This document shows, piece by piece, positions 44,316-52,972 of a DNA stretch of 56,129 nucleotides. Positions within the stretch are counted from its first letter, which is position 1; each line of letters begins with the position of its first letter. Origin of the DNA: Acidobacteriota bacterium (GTDB lineage Bacteria > Acidobacteriota > Blastocatellia > Pyrinomonadales > Pyrinomonadaceae); the NCBI GenBank assembly GCA_029781855.1, contig JAKOVX010000016.1, positions 1 to 56,129 on the forward strand. Direction: 5' to 3'. A program made the position numbers and the translations under genes. A model generated the notes under the pieces. It did no database searches. It was given only the letters and a program-made list of their open reading frames with translations, and was not told where the DNA came from.

Positions 44316-44708
44316 ATGGATAACGAAAAACTGATAAAGGCCGCGATAGACGCCCGCGAGAACGCCTACGCGCCATATTCCAATTTCCGTGTCGGAGCGG
44401 CCGTCGAGGCCGAGAACGGTGATATCTATATCGGATGCAACGTCGAATCGGCGAGCTACGGACTGACCGTCTGTGCCGAGCGCGTCGCGATCTGGAAAGG
44501 GATCTCGGTCGGCGAAAAGCGGTTCAAGCAGATCGCCGTCGTCGTCGACACCGAGGAACTTACGCCTCCGTGCGGCGTATGCCGGCAAATCATCTGGGAA
44601 TTCTGCGGTGACGTCCCGGTGATCCTCGCGAACCTTCACGGCAAGTCGGAGACCGTGATGATGAGCGAATTATTGCCGAGAGCCTTTGATTCGAAGTTTT
44701 TGAAGTAA
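44316..44708 (+). CDS. cdd: Cytidine deaminase
   Basis: Deaminates cytidine and deoxycytidine to uridine compounds. The 130-residue, small tetrameric form starts MDNEKLIKAAIDARENAYAP. The zinc site and proton-shuttle Glu are in GLTVCAERVAIW (C-A-E), and the remaining two cysteine ligands are in PPCGVCRQII. YSNFRVGAAV near residue 21 is the conserved substrate segment. It begins directly after the udk stop, so the pathway cytidine to uridine to UMP is encoded together. Confidence 0.96.
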   Translation: MDNEKLIKAAIDARENAYAPYSNFRVGAAVEAENGDIYIGCNVESASYGLTVCAERVAIWKGISVGEKRFKQIAVVVDTEELTPPCGVCRQIIWEFCGDVPVILANLHGKSETVMMSELLPRAFDSKFLK

Positions 44709-44717
44709 AATACAAGA

Positions 44718-44936
44718 ATGAGCAGAATAAAAGACTTTCCGGAGCTGCGGTTAGACAAGACGAAGATTCGCGTCTTTTCGGGGTTTGACGATTCAGATGA
44801 GATCGAATATTGGCGCAGAGCGTCCGTTGAAGAGAGGTTTCAGAACATAGAAAGGCTCCGGAGGCAAAACTATGGGACTCGGGCTACCGAAGGACTTCAG
44901 AGAGTTATTAGAATTGTTAAACGCGAATGGAATTAG
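44718..44936 (+). CDS. Small charged protein paired with a nucleotidyltransferase
   Basis: A 72-residue protein with the core EIEYWRRASVEERFQNIERLRRQNYG and a basic end RLQRV-like (here GLQRVIRIVKREWN). Small proteins with a YW...S..ERF..IE.LRRQ.YG core commonly precede nucleotidyltransferase genes, and I regard this as the partner of the next gene. The last 65 bases overlap that gene in a different frame. A role as antitoxin-like or regulatory subunit is an inference from the arrangement only. Confidence 0.72.
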   Translation: MSRIKDFPELRLDKTKIRVFSGFDDSDEIEYWRRASVEERFQNIERLRRQNYGTRATEGLQRVIRIVKREWN

Positions 44937-45336
44937 GTATCTTTTGGTCGGCGGTCATGCGGTTGGCTGCTACGGCTACTCCAGATCGACAAATGACATA
45001 GATCTTTTTGTAGCTCCCGATTTTGAAAATGCCGATAAATTGGTCAGAGCCCTGACCGAATTCGGATTTAACGCAGACAACTTAACACCCGAGGTATTTA
45101 CCGCAAAAGATAGTCTTGTGATACTCGGTGTCGAACCTCTCGCTGTTGATTTCCTTAACTACCTGACCGGCGTAGAGTTTGAATCAGCATTCGCAAGACG
45201 CACTGTGGTTGACGATGACGGCCTCGAGATCAGCGTGATCGGTTTGGACGATCTGATCACCAATAAGATTGCCACCGGCAGGCATAAGGATCTCGCTGAC
45301 GTTGAGTATTTGAAGAGAATTCATTCCGATTCATAG
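44872..45336 (+). CDS. MNT-like nucleotidyltransferase (DUF6036-type)
   Basis: A 154-residue predicted nucleotidyltransferase of the polymerase-beta fold. The N-terminal helix precedes RYLLVGGHAVGCYGYSRST, then NDIDLFVAPDF with the D-x-D metal pair, a third acidic position in LAVDFLNYL, and DDLITNKIATGRHKDLADVEYL at the end. GGAGG lies 7 bases upstream of the ATG inside the preceding gene, and the frames overlap by 65 bases. Related minimal transferases occur in toxin-antitoxin and stress modules. Function here unknown. Convergent with hmuV. Confidence 0.82.
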   Translation: MGLGLPKDFRELLELLNANGIRYLLVGGHAVGCYGYSRSTNDIDLFVAPDFENADKLVRALTEFGFNADNLTPEVFTAKDSLVILGVEPLAVDFLNYLTGVEFESAFARRTVVDDDGLEISVIGLDDLITNKIATGRHKDLADVEYLKRIHSDS

Positions 45337-45356
45337 AGATTTGGGCTGCGATTCCC

Positions 45357-46169
45357 TCAATCAAAAACAATATGCACACCGGCACCTTCAAATGGAACGA
45401 AGGTCGGTTCGACCGCGAAGACGCTGCGGACGAGCTCAGCGGTCAGGACATCGGCAGGTGGACCCGAGGCAACGATCTTTCCCTCATCTAGCACGACAAT
45501 GTTGTCGGCAAAGCGGGCAGCAAGATTCAAGTCGTGGACCACACCGACGGTCACCACGTCCGGAGCCGCGGCAAAGTCCCGCACCTTTTTCATGAATTCG
45601 ATCTGATGCCGGATGTCGAGAAAGGTCAGCGGCTCATCCAGGAACAGGTATCGGCAGTGCGAAGGCGGCTCGGCAGCGTCGCCTGTCGCCACGTTGTGAT
45701 GTGCGGGCCAAAGTTGAGCGAGGACGCGGGCAAAGTTGACGCGTTGACGTTCGCCGCCGCTGAGCGTTTGGTAGTTTCGCTCGATGAACTCGGTCACCTC
45801 AAAGAACGTCATGACTTCGTCGGCGATCCGTTCATCGACCGGCCCCGGGCGTCCGCCGAAATGCGGGCTGCGGCCCATCATCACGACCTCGCGAACGGAC
45901 AGCGGAAACGCGACTTCGACTGCCTGCGACAGCACCGCACGGTACTTCGCCAGTTCGGCCACGCTCGATTTACTGATGTCCGATCCTTCGTATTCGACCC
46001 TGCCCGCCTGCGGATGCAGAAGTCCGGAAAGGACCTTGATGAGCGTAGATTTACCGGCGCCGTTCGGGCCGATGACCAGATGGAGCTTGCCCGGAGCGAA
46101 CGAGATATTCACATCCGAGATGAGGTCGCGGCTGCCTACACGAAAGGTGATGTTTTTAGCTTCCAGCAC
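45357..46169 (-). CDS. hmuV: Hemin ABC transporter ATP-binding protein HmuV
   Basis: A 270-residue ABC ATPase: Walker A IGPNGAGKSTLIKVL near residue 33, signature TLSGGERQRVNFARVLAQLW near residue 134, Walker B YLFLDEPLTFLDI, switch His in VVHDLNLAARF. The insertion of about 20 residues between signature and Walker B (AHHNVATGDAAEPPSHC) is of the kind seen in HmuV and not in FecE or BtuD. It is the last gene of the leftward receptor-hmuT-hmuU-hmuV set, 33 bases behind hmuU. Confidence 0.93.
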   Translation of the reverse strand: MLEAKNITFRVGSRDLISDVNISFAPGKLHLVIGPNGAGKSTLIKVLSGLLHPQAGRVEYEGSDISKSSVAELAKYRAVLSQAVEVAFPLSVREVVMMGRSPHFGGRPGPVDERIADEVMTFFEVTEFIERNYQTLSGGERQRVNFARVLAQLWPAHHNVATGDAAEPPSHCRYLFLDEPLTFLDIRHQIEFMKKVRDFAAAPDVVTVGVVHDLNLAARFADNIVVLDEGKIVASGPPADVLTAELVRSVFAVEPTFVPFEGAGVHIVFD

Positions 46170-46202
46170 GATTATTCGGTGAATACTACTCGGTACGGTA
46201 TA

Positions 46203-47237
46203 TCAAAAGACATATCGGCTCCGACGCAGCAGCGACAGAAATATGGGCACGCCGACAACCGCGGTCACGATCCCGATCGGAAGCTCGGCCGGACGGAGCA
46301 CAAGCCGCGCAAAAAGGTCAGCCAGACTCAGCAGCGTCGCTCCAAGCAATGCGCTTCCAATTATCAGGTAACGGTTGTCGGCTCCGCCCAGCATTCGCAA
46401 AATATGCGGGACGATCAGGCCGACGAAACTGATCACTCCGGTAAATGCGGTCGCGACGGCCACGATCACGACATTGATCGAGAGAATGATCCATTTCAGA
46501 CGGTTAACATTTACGCCGAGGTAGGTTGCTTCTTCCTCGCCGATCATCAGGGCATTCAGCTGCTTCGCGTAACGAAGAGCGATCGCCGTACCGCCGATCG
46601 TCGAAATTGCCACGGCCTGGACCGCTCCCCAACTCGCTCCGGAAAGCGTGCCGAGGCTCCAGAACGTGATCGACCGAGCCTGCGGATCCCGCGCGATGTA
46701 CGACAAAAATCCGATCCCGCTCATAAACAGGGCGTTCACCGCGAGGCCAGTAAGCAGGAGCATCATAACCGATGCCCGGCCGTCCTCCCGCGAACGAGCC
46801 AGAATAAAGACGAGATAGGTCGAAAGGATGCCGCCGATGCACGCGGCTACGGGCAGGCTCCAGAAACTGGTGCCGAGGTTGAGTGCACCGCCGAGAACGA
46901 AGAAAAGAGCCGAGCCGAATGCGGCTCCGCTCGAGGTGCCGACGAGTCCCGGTTCAACGATCGGATTGCGAAAAAGCCCCTGCATCAGAGTGCCGCCGAC
47001 GCCAAGGCTGGCGCCGACTAACACGCACAAAACCGCACGCGGCAGTCGTAATTCGAGGAAGATACGTTGATCCAGGGATGCTTCGGGGTTGCCGGGTAAG
47101 AGAGACAAGAGTGCCCGGCCGATGTCCGATACTGAAAAATCGATGGCTCCGTATCTGACCGAGGCGGCCAGCACAATGACCATCGCGAAGGCCAATCCGG
47201 TCAGAAGTAATCGTTGCTGCCTGACTTGATTGATCAC
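46203..47237 (-). CDS. hmuU: Hemin/iron ABC transporter permease HmuU (FecCD family)
   Basis: A 344-residue FecCD-type permease with about ten membrane helices. Landmarks are RLPRAVLCVLVGASLGVGGT near residue 49, FRNPIVEPGLVGTSSGAAFG (loss-free FecCD motif) near residue 71, and ITGVISFVGLIVPHILRML-like sequence (here FTGVISFVGLIVPHILRML), the coupling-helix region. Its start overlaps the hmuT stop by four bases (ATGA). It would form the membrane channel driven by HmuV. Confidence 0.94.
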   Translation of the reverse strand: MINQVRQQRLLLTGLAFAMVIVLAASVRYGAIDFSVSDIGRALLSLLPGNPEASLDQRIFLELRLPRAVLCVLVGASLGVGGTLMQGLFRNPIVEPGLVGTSSGAAFGSALFFVLGGALNLGTSFWSLPVAACIGGILSTYLVFILARSREDGRASVMMLLLTGLAVNALFMSGIGFLSYIARDPQARSITFWSLGTLSGASWGAVQAVAISTIGGTAIALRYAKQLNALMIGEEEATYLGVNVNRLKWIILSINVVIVAVATAFTGVISFVGLIVPHILRMLGGADNRYLIIGSALLGATLLSLADLFARLVLRPAELPIGIVTAVVGVPIFLSLLRRSRYVF

Positions 47238-48124
47238 TTTTGATGGATGATCTCGGCTAGTTTCTCGATGTTGGCGCCGGAGCGAGGACCGAAGTACATT
47301 AGCTGATTTTCCTCGACGCGGTAAATGCGGTTGTTCTTTGCCGCGTTCGAAGTTGCGACGCCGGGCAACGCCTTGATCTGATCGAGGGAACCGCCGAGCC
47401 GGTCAAAACCGTAGTCAGTAATGAGGATGATGTCCGGGTTCGCCTGGGCCACGATCTCCGGCGACGCCATCCGCTGCATGCCGGCCGAATCGACCGCCAT
47501 CTGGCCGCCGGCAAGTTCGACCATCTTGCTCGCGCCGCCGCCGTCGCCTCCGCCGCCTTTGCCAACCACGAGATAGACGTTCGATGCTCGACCGAAGTGG
47601 ATCACAGCGATCCGCGGGACGTCCTTGTATTGCTTGACCTTTTCGGCTGCGGCGGCGACCTGTTCATCGAGTGTCCGGCAAAGTTCTTCGGCGCGTTCTT
47701 CCTTGTGAAAGTAAGCTCCCATTTCGCGGATGAGCGCTTTTGTACCGTCGATCGAATCGTTCTTCGCATCGAACGTCTTCATCGGGATGTTCAATCCCTT
47801 GATCTGTTCCACGACCTGAGGCGGGCCGATATTGTTATCCGAAATGACGGCCGTCGGGTGCAGCGAAAGTATGCCCTCGGCACTAAGGGCTCGGTGATAA
47901 CCGACCGTTTGCACATTCTTTACTTCCGCCGGATACGTGCTAGAAAGATCGACTCCGACAACTTGATCCTGGGCTCCAAGAGCCCAAATTATCTCGTTAT
48001 AGATCGGCGAGATGACGACGTACCGTTCAGCCGTCGCATTTGTCGCCGGATTAGAAAATCTGCCGCAGGCGGCAAGCAGAATGAACGCGACGATGAGAAA
48101 GACGACAAATATGGTTCGTTTCAT
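47234..48124 (-). CDS. hmuT: Hemin ABC transporter substrate-binding lipoprotein HmuT
   Basis: A 296-residue class III periplasmic binding protein. The N-terminus MKRTIFVVFLIVAFILLAACG has a lipobox (LAAC), so the mature protein should be lipid-anchored. The HmuT-type signature VGYHRALSAEGILSLHPTAVI lies near residue 97, and YNEIIWALGAQDQVVGVDLSS is the first lobe. A Gly-rich loop (GKGGGGDGGGAS) in the second lobe is unusual. The first ligand position commonly Tyr or His is compatible with YHRALS. Downstream of a TonB-dependent receptor gene and overlapping hmuU. Confidence 0.91.
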   Translation of the reverse strand: MKRTIFVVFLIVAFILLAACGRFSNPATNATAERYVVISPIYNEIIWALGAQDQVVGVDLSSTYPAEVKNVQTVGYHRALSAEGILSLHPTAVISDNNIGPPQVVEQIKGLNIPMKTFDAKNDSIDGTKALIREMGAYFHKEERAEELCRTLDEQVAAAAEKVKQYKDVPRIAVIHFGRASNVYLVVGKGGGGDGGGASKMVELAGGQMAVDSAGMQRMASPEIVAQANPDIILITDYGFDRLGGSLDQIKALPGVATSNAAKNNRIYRVEENQLMYFGPRSGANIEKLAEIIHQK

Positions 48125-48238
48125 TGATATGAAAGGCCTACACGACAGCGTGCCGGCACATTATACAACGCAATATGGACATGGATGAAAAGCAGTAAAA
48201 ATGTCACATACTCTTCATGCCGCACCGTGTTTCGGAAC

Positions 48239-51200
48239 CTAAAAGATGAACCGTGCCTGCAGCTGGAACATCCGCGGCGGGTCGATATTCGCAAATGCCG
48301 GTATGGCGGTAGTCGATGTGCCGACGGATGCAAACTGGCCGAACGTCGAATTCGGTGTGTCGGTGTTGCCGTACGTTGTGATGCCCCGGCCAAGCAGGTT
48401 GCCGTGATTGAACATGTTAAATCCTTCGACCCGAAGAAGGATCGCCATTCGTTCGGAAAGCCTAATACGATTTTCGACAAAGAGCGAAACATCCTGTGTG
48501 CCGGTGCCGCGGAATGTCGATCTGCCGATCACCACGCCGTTGATCACGGGACGGTCGTTGTTTAGACCGTCGCCGTTATTATCGACTCCCGTGGTCGCGC
48601 TGAACGGACGTGCGGAAGCAAATTGGCTCAGCGTGCCGACCGTGAAATTGTATGGCAGTCGATACGAAAGGGTGATGACGGCACGGTGACGCTGGTCAAG
48701 GAGGCTCGGGCCGCGTTCGATCTCACCAAGCCGGGAAATGATGCTTTCGTTGGAATTCACTCCGTTTCCATCCAACTCCGTAGTATTAGTCGCCTTCGAA
48801 AATGTATAGCCGAACGATGCAACGAGGCGTGAATTGCCGCGATAGCTGAAATTCGTCTGCAGGCCGTCGTAGTCGGCGACACCGAGGTTTGTCAGTACGT
48901 TTACCTGGCGGACCCCGCCATTTACGGGAAGGATCGGCCGCGTGAGGTTCGCGGCGGCAACGGTTCGGCTTTGGCCTTGGGCCGTCCTGTCGAACGCCGA
49001 AGGGGCATTCAGGTCAACCGTGCGATCGATGCCTGAGACATGCTGATGCACATAGTCGGCACCGGCAAAAAAGCCTTTCACGATCTCGCGTTCGAAGCCG
49101 ATCGTTACGACCTGGCTCCGCGGGTTAACGAATGTATTCGGATAATTGGGCAGAGCATCGAAATTCAGCCCGTAGCTCGCAAACTGTGTCCGGTAGAAAT
49201 CCGCTTGGCCTGCACGAACTGTAATGTCGCGGGCCGGGATCTGCGATGCGGGCAGAGTTCTCGGATCAAAAACGAGCGGCAGGCAGGCACCGGTCAAACA
49301 GGTTGGAAAGCCGAGTTGGCCCGGGGTCGCCGTGTAAGTCGCCAATCCGTCCAGGCCGTTAGTGAGATACGCAGCATAGGTGTTGGACCTTACCTGCGTA
49401 TAGTACATCCCGTAACCGCCGCGGATGACCGTCTTGGCATCGCCGAACGGATCCCAGGCGAATCCGACACGCGGCGCAAAGTTCGCTTTAGCAGTTGTGA
49501 TCGTCTGCCGGTCGTATCGAAGTCCGAGGTCAAGCGTAAGGCCCTTACCAACCCGGACCCTGTCCTGCACAAAACCCGTTACGAGCCACTGCGTCAGATC
49601 GTATCTATCGATCCCGAAGTTGATCGGCTGCGTGTAGTCCTGGACATCAGCCAAAGTCAGTTGATCGAACGGTGCCGTGGTCGTATTTCTGAATCTAAAG
49701 GTTCCCAGCAACGCGGTTCCAAATTCGCTGCCGAATCCACCCGACCGATGTCTGATAAGGCCGCCGCCGAACCGCAGATAATGTCTCCCGACGGTCCAGG
49801 AAAGCGTGTCCGAGAACTGAGCCTGATGGCCGTAGAAATCGGCGCTTCGCGACTGGCCGATCGAAAATGGCACGGCCCCTCCGCGAGAATATGATGTCGA
49901 AAAATTCAACGGTTCCCAGAGTGTCACCGGGTCGCCATTCAAATATGAAAAACGGAACTCATTCAAGAGATCGGGGCTGATTATCGCCGTGTAATTTGCC
50001 TGCAACGTCCATGATCGGCGTGAGTATTCGCGGGCGACACTAGGGGCGTTGTTTCCGCCGACCGTATCCTGCGGATTGTCATCGAAAAATCTGTCGATAT
50101 TTACCCGGAACATCAAGGTTTGCTTGGAAGTAAGGTTGTGGTCGACCCGTCCGTTGAACAAACCCTGACGATAGTGGCCGGTGTAGCTGAGATCGCCGTT
50201 TGCCGGCAGCACGAAACTAGGCAGCGAACTCGACAGCATCGTCGTGCGGTCCTGACGCGTGTAATCGCCGGTCAGAAAGAAAAAGGTTCTGTCTTTTATG
50301 ATCGGCCCGCCGATCGAACCGGAGTACTGATTCAACGAATCGGGAATATCGACCGGGCTTATCGCCACCAGCGTGCTTGGCGTAACGCAGGTCGGGACCG
50401 ACGGCGGGCAAAAACCCTTGGTGGAGAAAGATTTCGCCTGCCATGCTCCCGGCCTGAACATGAGAACGCCTTCGCCGTGAAAGCTGTTCGTTCCCGACTT
50501 GGTGACGATATTGAGAGCGGGGCCGGTCGTCCAACCATATTCAGCCGAAAATGCATTCGAGAGGACGTTGACCTCCTCGATCGCTCCGATGGGCACGGTC
50601 GCGATCTGCGTTTGACGGCCCCAGGCCTCGTCATCGTTCGCTCCGTCCAGCGTGACGGTCGTTTGCCGCCGACCGCCGACACCGGTGACATAGTAGGTCT
50701 GGTTTACGAAAAGATCGCCGGTACCTTTCGCCTGCCTGAAAGCAGAATTAAGCAATGGGACCGTCGAGAACTTACGGCCGAGTATCGGTGCTTCATCGAG
50801 GAGCTTGTTATCGTATCGCTGTCCGATCTGGGCGTCGGTCCGAATGCCCTCTGTCGTACCGAACACAGTTACTTGATTGCAATCATCACAGGATCCAACC
50901 TGAAGAGTTACCTTGACCGTCGCGGTTTCACCAGCTCGAAGCGTTAGACCGCCGATGCGACCCTCTGTAAACCCTGTCATTTTAGCCGTGATCGTGTACG
51001 CACCGGTCAGCGCGAGAGCTGAGATCGTCGCCGAGCCTTCGGGTCCTGAATTCGCGATGCGCGTTGCGCCGGTAGCCGTATTGATTATCGAAATGTTGGC
51101 ACCGGGGATCACAGCATTGTTTTGATCCACAACCGTGACCACGATCGAAGCAGTATTTGGTGACTGTGCCATTACGGGCAAAGCGATCGCGAAGAGAGCC

Positions 51201-51280
51201 GCGACCATTATCAAAACCGTACCAAACCGGCTAGCGGATCCGCGTGTATGTAGGGCGCGTAAAGTTCCGATTGCGTTCAT
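48239..51280 (-). CDS. TonB-dependent receptor with N-terminal carboxypeptidase-regulatory-like domain (Oar-like)
   Basis: A 1013-residue outer-membrane receptor. A signal sequence ends at ALPVMAQ. Residues about 45-130 form a beta-sandwich (SIVVTVVDQNNAVIPGANIS, with GTLRAGETATVKVTLQVG-like end). A plug domain includes YYVTGVGGRRQTTVTLDG, followed by beta-barrel strands to the C-terminal ending FQLQARFIF with the terminal Phe needed for assembly. Oar-like receptors of Acidobacteria and Myxococcota have unknown ligands. The location before hmuT suggests haem or iron chelate. It is followed by hmuT after 114 bases without a terminator, so co-transcription is possible. Confidence 0.88.
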   Translation of the reverse strand: MNAIGTLRALHTRGSASRFGTVLIMVAALFAIALPVMAQSPNTASIVVTVVDQNNAVIPGANISIINTATGATRIANSGPEGSATISALALTGAYTITAKMTGFTEGRIGGLTLRAGETATVKVTLQVGSCDDCNQVTVFGTTEGIRTDAQIGQRYDNKLLDEAPILGRKFSTVPLLNSAFRQAKGTGDLFVNQTYYVTGVGGRRQTTVTLDGANDDEAWGRQTQIATVPIGAIEEVNVLSNAFSAEYGWTTGPALNIVTKSGTNSFHGEGVLMFRPGAWQAKSFSTKGFCPPSVPTCVTPSTLVAISPVDIPDSLNQYSGSIGGPIIKDRTFFFLTGDYTRQDRTTMLSSSLPSFVLPANGDLSYTGHYRQGLFNGRVDHNLTSKQTLMFRVNIDRFFDDNPQDTVGGNNAPSVAREYSRRSWTLQANYTAIISPDLLNEFRFSYLNGDPVTLWEPLNFSTSYSRGGAVPFSIGQSRSADFYGHQAQFSDTLSWTVGRHYLRFGGGLIRHRSGGFGSEFGTALLGTFRFRNTTTAPFDQLTLADVQDYTQPINFGIDRYDLTQWLVTGFVQDRVRVGKGLTLDLGLRYDRQTITTAKANFAPRVGFAWDPFGDAKTVIRGGYGMYYTQVRSNTYAAYLTNGLDGLATYTATPGQLGFPTCLTGACLPLVFDPRTLPASQIPARDITVRAGQADFYRTQFASYGLNFDALPNYPNTFVNPRSQVVTIGFEREIVKGFFAGADYVHQHVSGIDRTVDLNAPSAFDRTAQGQSRTVAAANLTRPILPVNGGVRQVNVLTNLGVADYDGLQTNFSYRGNSRLVASFGYTFSKATNTTELDGNGVNSNESIISRLGEIERGPSLLDQRHRAVITLSYRLPYNFTVGTLSQFASARPFSATTGVDNNGDGLNNDRPVINGVVIGRSTFRGTGTQDVSLFVENRIRLSERMAILLRVEGFNMFNHGNLLGRGITTYGNTDTPNSTFGQFASVGTSTTAIPAFANIDPPRMFQLQARFIF

Positions 51281-51424
51281 TTTATCTAAGAGCCTTCTTA
51301 CTGATTTGAGAAATTGATGCGAACGGAAAGCGTAAGCGGTTTTAGCAATTACTACCAGACACCGTAGTCGAAATTGACCAGATCAGCGGCTATTGAGTGG
51401 GGAATACGGGATTTTGTCGAGATT

Positions 51425-52423
51425 TTAACGAAGCAGACTTACAAACTGCTCGACTGCCACGTGAGTGGAGGAAAGGAATCGGTGATCTACAAACGGAAGG
51501 ATCACCAGAGCGGCAAAGGTTGCGGAGGAAAGCCAGATCAGCGGCGAAATGCCTAATATACTCTTATGCTCGACCACTCCGCCGGTCTCACTAAGCTGGA
51601 TCAAGTGCCTTACCCGCGAGGTAATATCGGTATTTTGATCCTCGATCAGGAATGCTCCGGCCGGCATCGCCGGACCTTTGCCGAGCGGTACGATCCGAGC
51701 GATCTTGACCAACGCCGACGCCAGGTCAAGTGCCGTCGAGCGGCCTTTCGACGCAGCGTATTCGTCCGCGACCGACTCCGCATTGTCGGACCAGGCGTCG
51801 TCGAGGCCCTTACCCAACGGCAGGATCAGCAGGTCACGACAAACACGAAGCACGGTTCGTTTGAAATTATCGTTTGCCCTTAAATGCCCGTATTCGTGGG
51901 CGATCGCGGCGGCAAACTCGTGTTCGTCTAGCGACTCGAGAACCTGTTCGGCAACAAAAAACCTGGGGCGAAGTATGCCGATCACGGCGATCACAGGGAA
52001 CTCGTGCTTTATTCGATGGACCGGGATTCCGATGTCATCGACCTTGATCTCGATTGATTGTTTCAGCCAATCTTCCGTAAGGCGGCGTGTCGCCAGCCAG
52101 GTGCCGACCACCCGATAGAGGGCAACGGCAACACCAAGTGACGATATCAGGGCGATCAGGCCAAGCTTGGTGCTGACAACCTCGCCTGATGAAGTGGGTT
52201 CGTGCAATAAGTACGACGGAACCAGAAACGCCGAAACGAACACGATCGCCGCAGCGACCGGCAGGACCCTGAGCCCAAAGATGATCTGTGCACGCGTTCC
52301 GACCGAAAGGTACTCGATATGGCCCGACAAAATTCTCCAAAGCGCAGACGCACCGATCGCGACTGCCATATTTACGATCAGCAAAAACGCGAGTATCAGA
52401 GATATGCCGAGCAAAAAGTACAC
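51425..52423 (-). CDS. M56-family (BlaR1-like) membrane metalloprotease
   Basis: A 332-residue polytopic membrane zinc peptidase. It has three or four N-terminal helices, the catalytic AAIAHEYGHLRAND (HExxH) near residue 178, the downstream Glu in ESVADEYAASKG near residue 223, and one more hydrophobic segment near residue 305. It lacks the C-terminal penicillin-sensor domain of BlaR1, so the signal is unknown. The start is GTG at 52423, six bases after the BlaI stop. Together they resemble a BlaI-BlaR1 two-gene regulatory unit in which the protease relieves repression. Confidence 0.87.
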   Translation of the reverse strand: MYFLLGISLILAFLLIVNMAVAIGASALWRILSGHIEYLSVGTRAQIIFGLRVLPVAAAIVFVSAFLVPSYLLHEPTSSGEVVSTKLGLIALISSLGVAVALYRVVGTWLATRRLTEDWLKQSIEIKVDDIGIPVHRIKHEFPVIAVIGILRPRFFVAEQVLESLDEHEFAAAIAHEYGHLRANDNFKRTVLRVCRDLLILPLGKGLDDAWSDNAESVADEYAASKGRSTALDLASALVKIARIVPLGKGPAMPAGAFLIEDQNTDITSRVRHLIQLSETGGVVEHKSILGISPLIWLSSATFAALVILPFVDHRFLSSTHVAVEQFVSLLR

Positions 52424-52429
52424 GGTTGA

Positions 52430-52873
52430 TCAGTTCTCCTTTTCAAGTTCGAGCCTTTTTTCCTTCACGAGCCTTTCAAGTTCATCGAGCAGTTCGCGGT
52501 CGCGCTCACTGACCGAATCGACGATGCATGCGAGGACCGGAGTCACACGGGACGGGTTTACGTTTAGCAGGGTACTCATGACGTCTTCCGTAAGCCCACG
52601 CTCCAATTCTTCGGCTGAGTGCTTTGCCTTGTAGTAAAAGGCACGGCCGGATTTCGTCCTTGTCAGCAGGCCCTTTTTATAAAGCCGGTCGAGTGTTGTC
52701 ATCACCGTTGTGTAGGCGTACGAACGATCCAAACCCTCGCACACGCTGCCGACATTTGACTCACCCGATCGGCGGACTTCTTCGAGTACCTTTAGCTCGA
52801 GTTCCCCTAGCGAATCGACCACGGCGTCAGATAATCTCCTAAAACCACGCAATCTAAAACCTGGAAATGGCAT
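52430..52873 (-). CDS. BlaI/MecI-family transcriptional repressor
   Basis: A winged-helix repressor of up to 147 residues. The core LGELELKVLEEVRRSGESNV and SYAYTTVMTTLDRLYKKGLL is the DNA-binding domain, with SGRAFYYKAKHSAEELERG in the wing and linker; the C-terminal part dimerises. The start is uncertain. The ATG at 52873 lies 7 bases after a -10 hexamer and would be leaderless. A GTG at 52822 has AGGAG 13 bases upstream and yields the more usual family N-terminus. It is followed by the M56 protease gene and is divergent from the amidohydrolase gene. Confidence 0.9.
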   Translation of the reverse strand: MPFPGFRLRGFRRLSDAVVDSLGELELKVLEEVRRSGESNVGSVCEGLDRSYAYTTVMTTLDRLYKKGLLTRTKSGRAFYYKAKHSAEELERGLTEDVMSTLLNVNPSRVTPVLACIVDSVSERDRELLDELERLVKEKRLELEKEN

Positions 52874-52880
52874 AGCTGCG

Positions 52881-52908
52881 AGTATATGAGAATTCTGTTT
52901 AGTGTCAA
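52881..52908 (-). promoter_or_regulatory. Consensus promoter of the blaI-M56 unit
   Basis: Read leftward: TTGACA (52908-52903), a 16-base spacer, TATACT (52886-52881). The spacer contains AGAATTCT, an 8-bp palindrome that could be the autoregulatory operator. Transcription should start near 52873. Confidence 0.7.
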
Positions 52909-52972
52909 AATCGGCAATTCCCGAGAGAGATCAACACCTTGCAATGGCCGGAGAAACGGTGTAACTTCAGCT

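Noticed and set aside
45534..47021. A 495-codon open frame antisense to hmuV and hmuU
   Set aside because: The product is a Gln/Arg/His-rich shadow. The ABC ATPase and FecCD permease on the opposite strand have complete motifs.
48125..48238. Fur box or cobalamin riboswitch between the receptor and hmuT
   Set aside because: No 19-bp Fur-like palindrome and no B12-box core is visible in this gap; iron control remains possible but unsupported.
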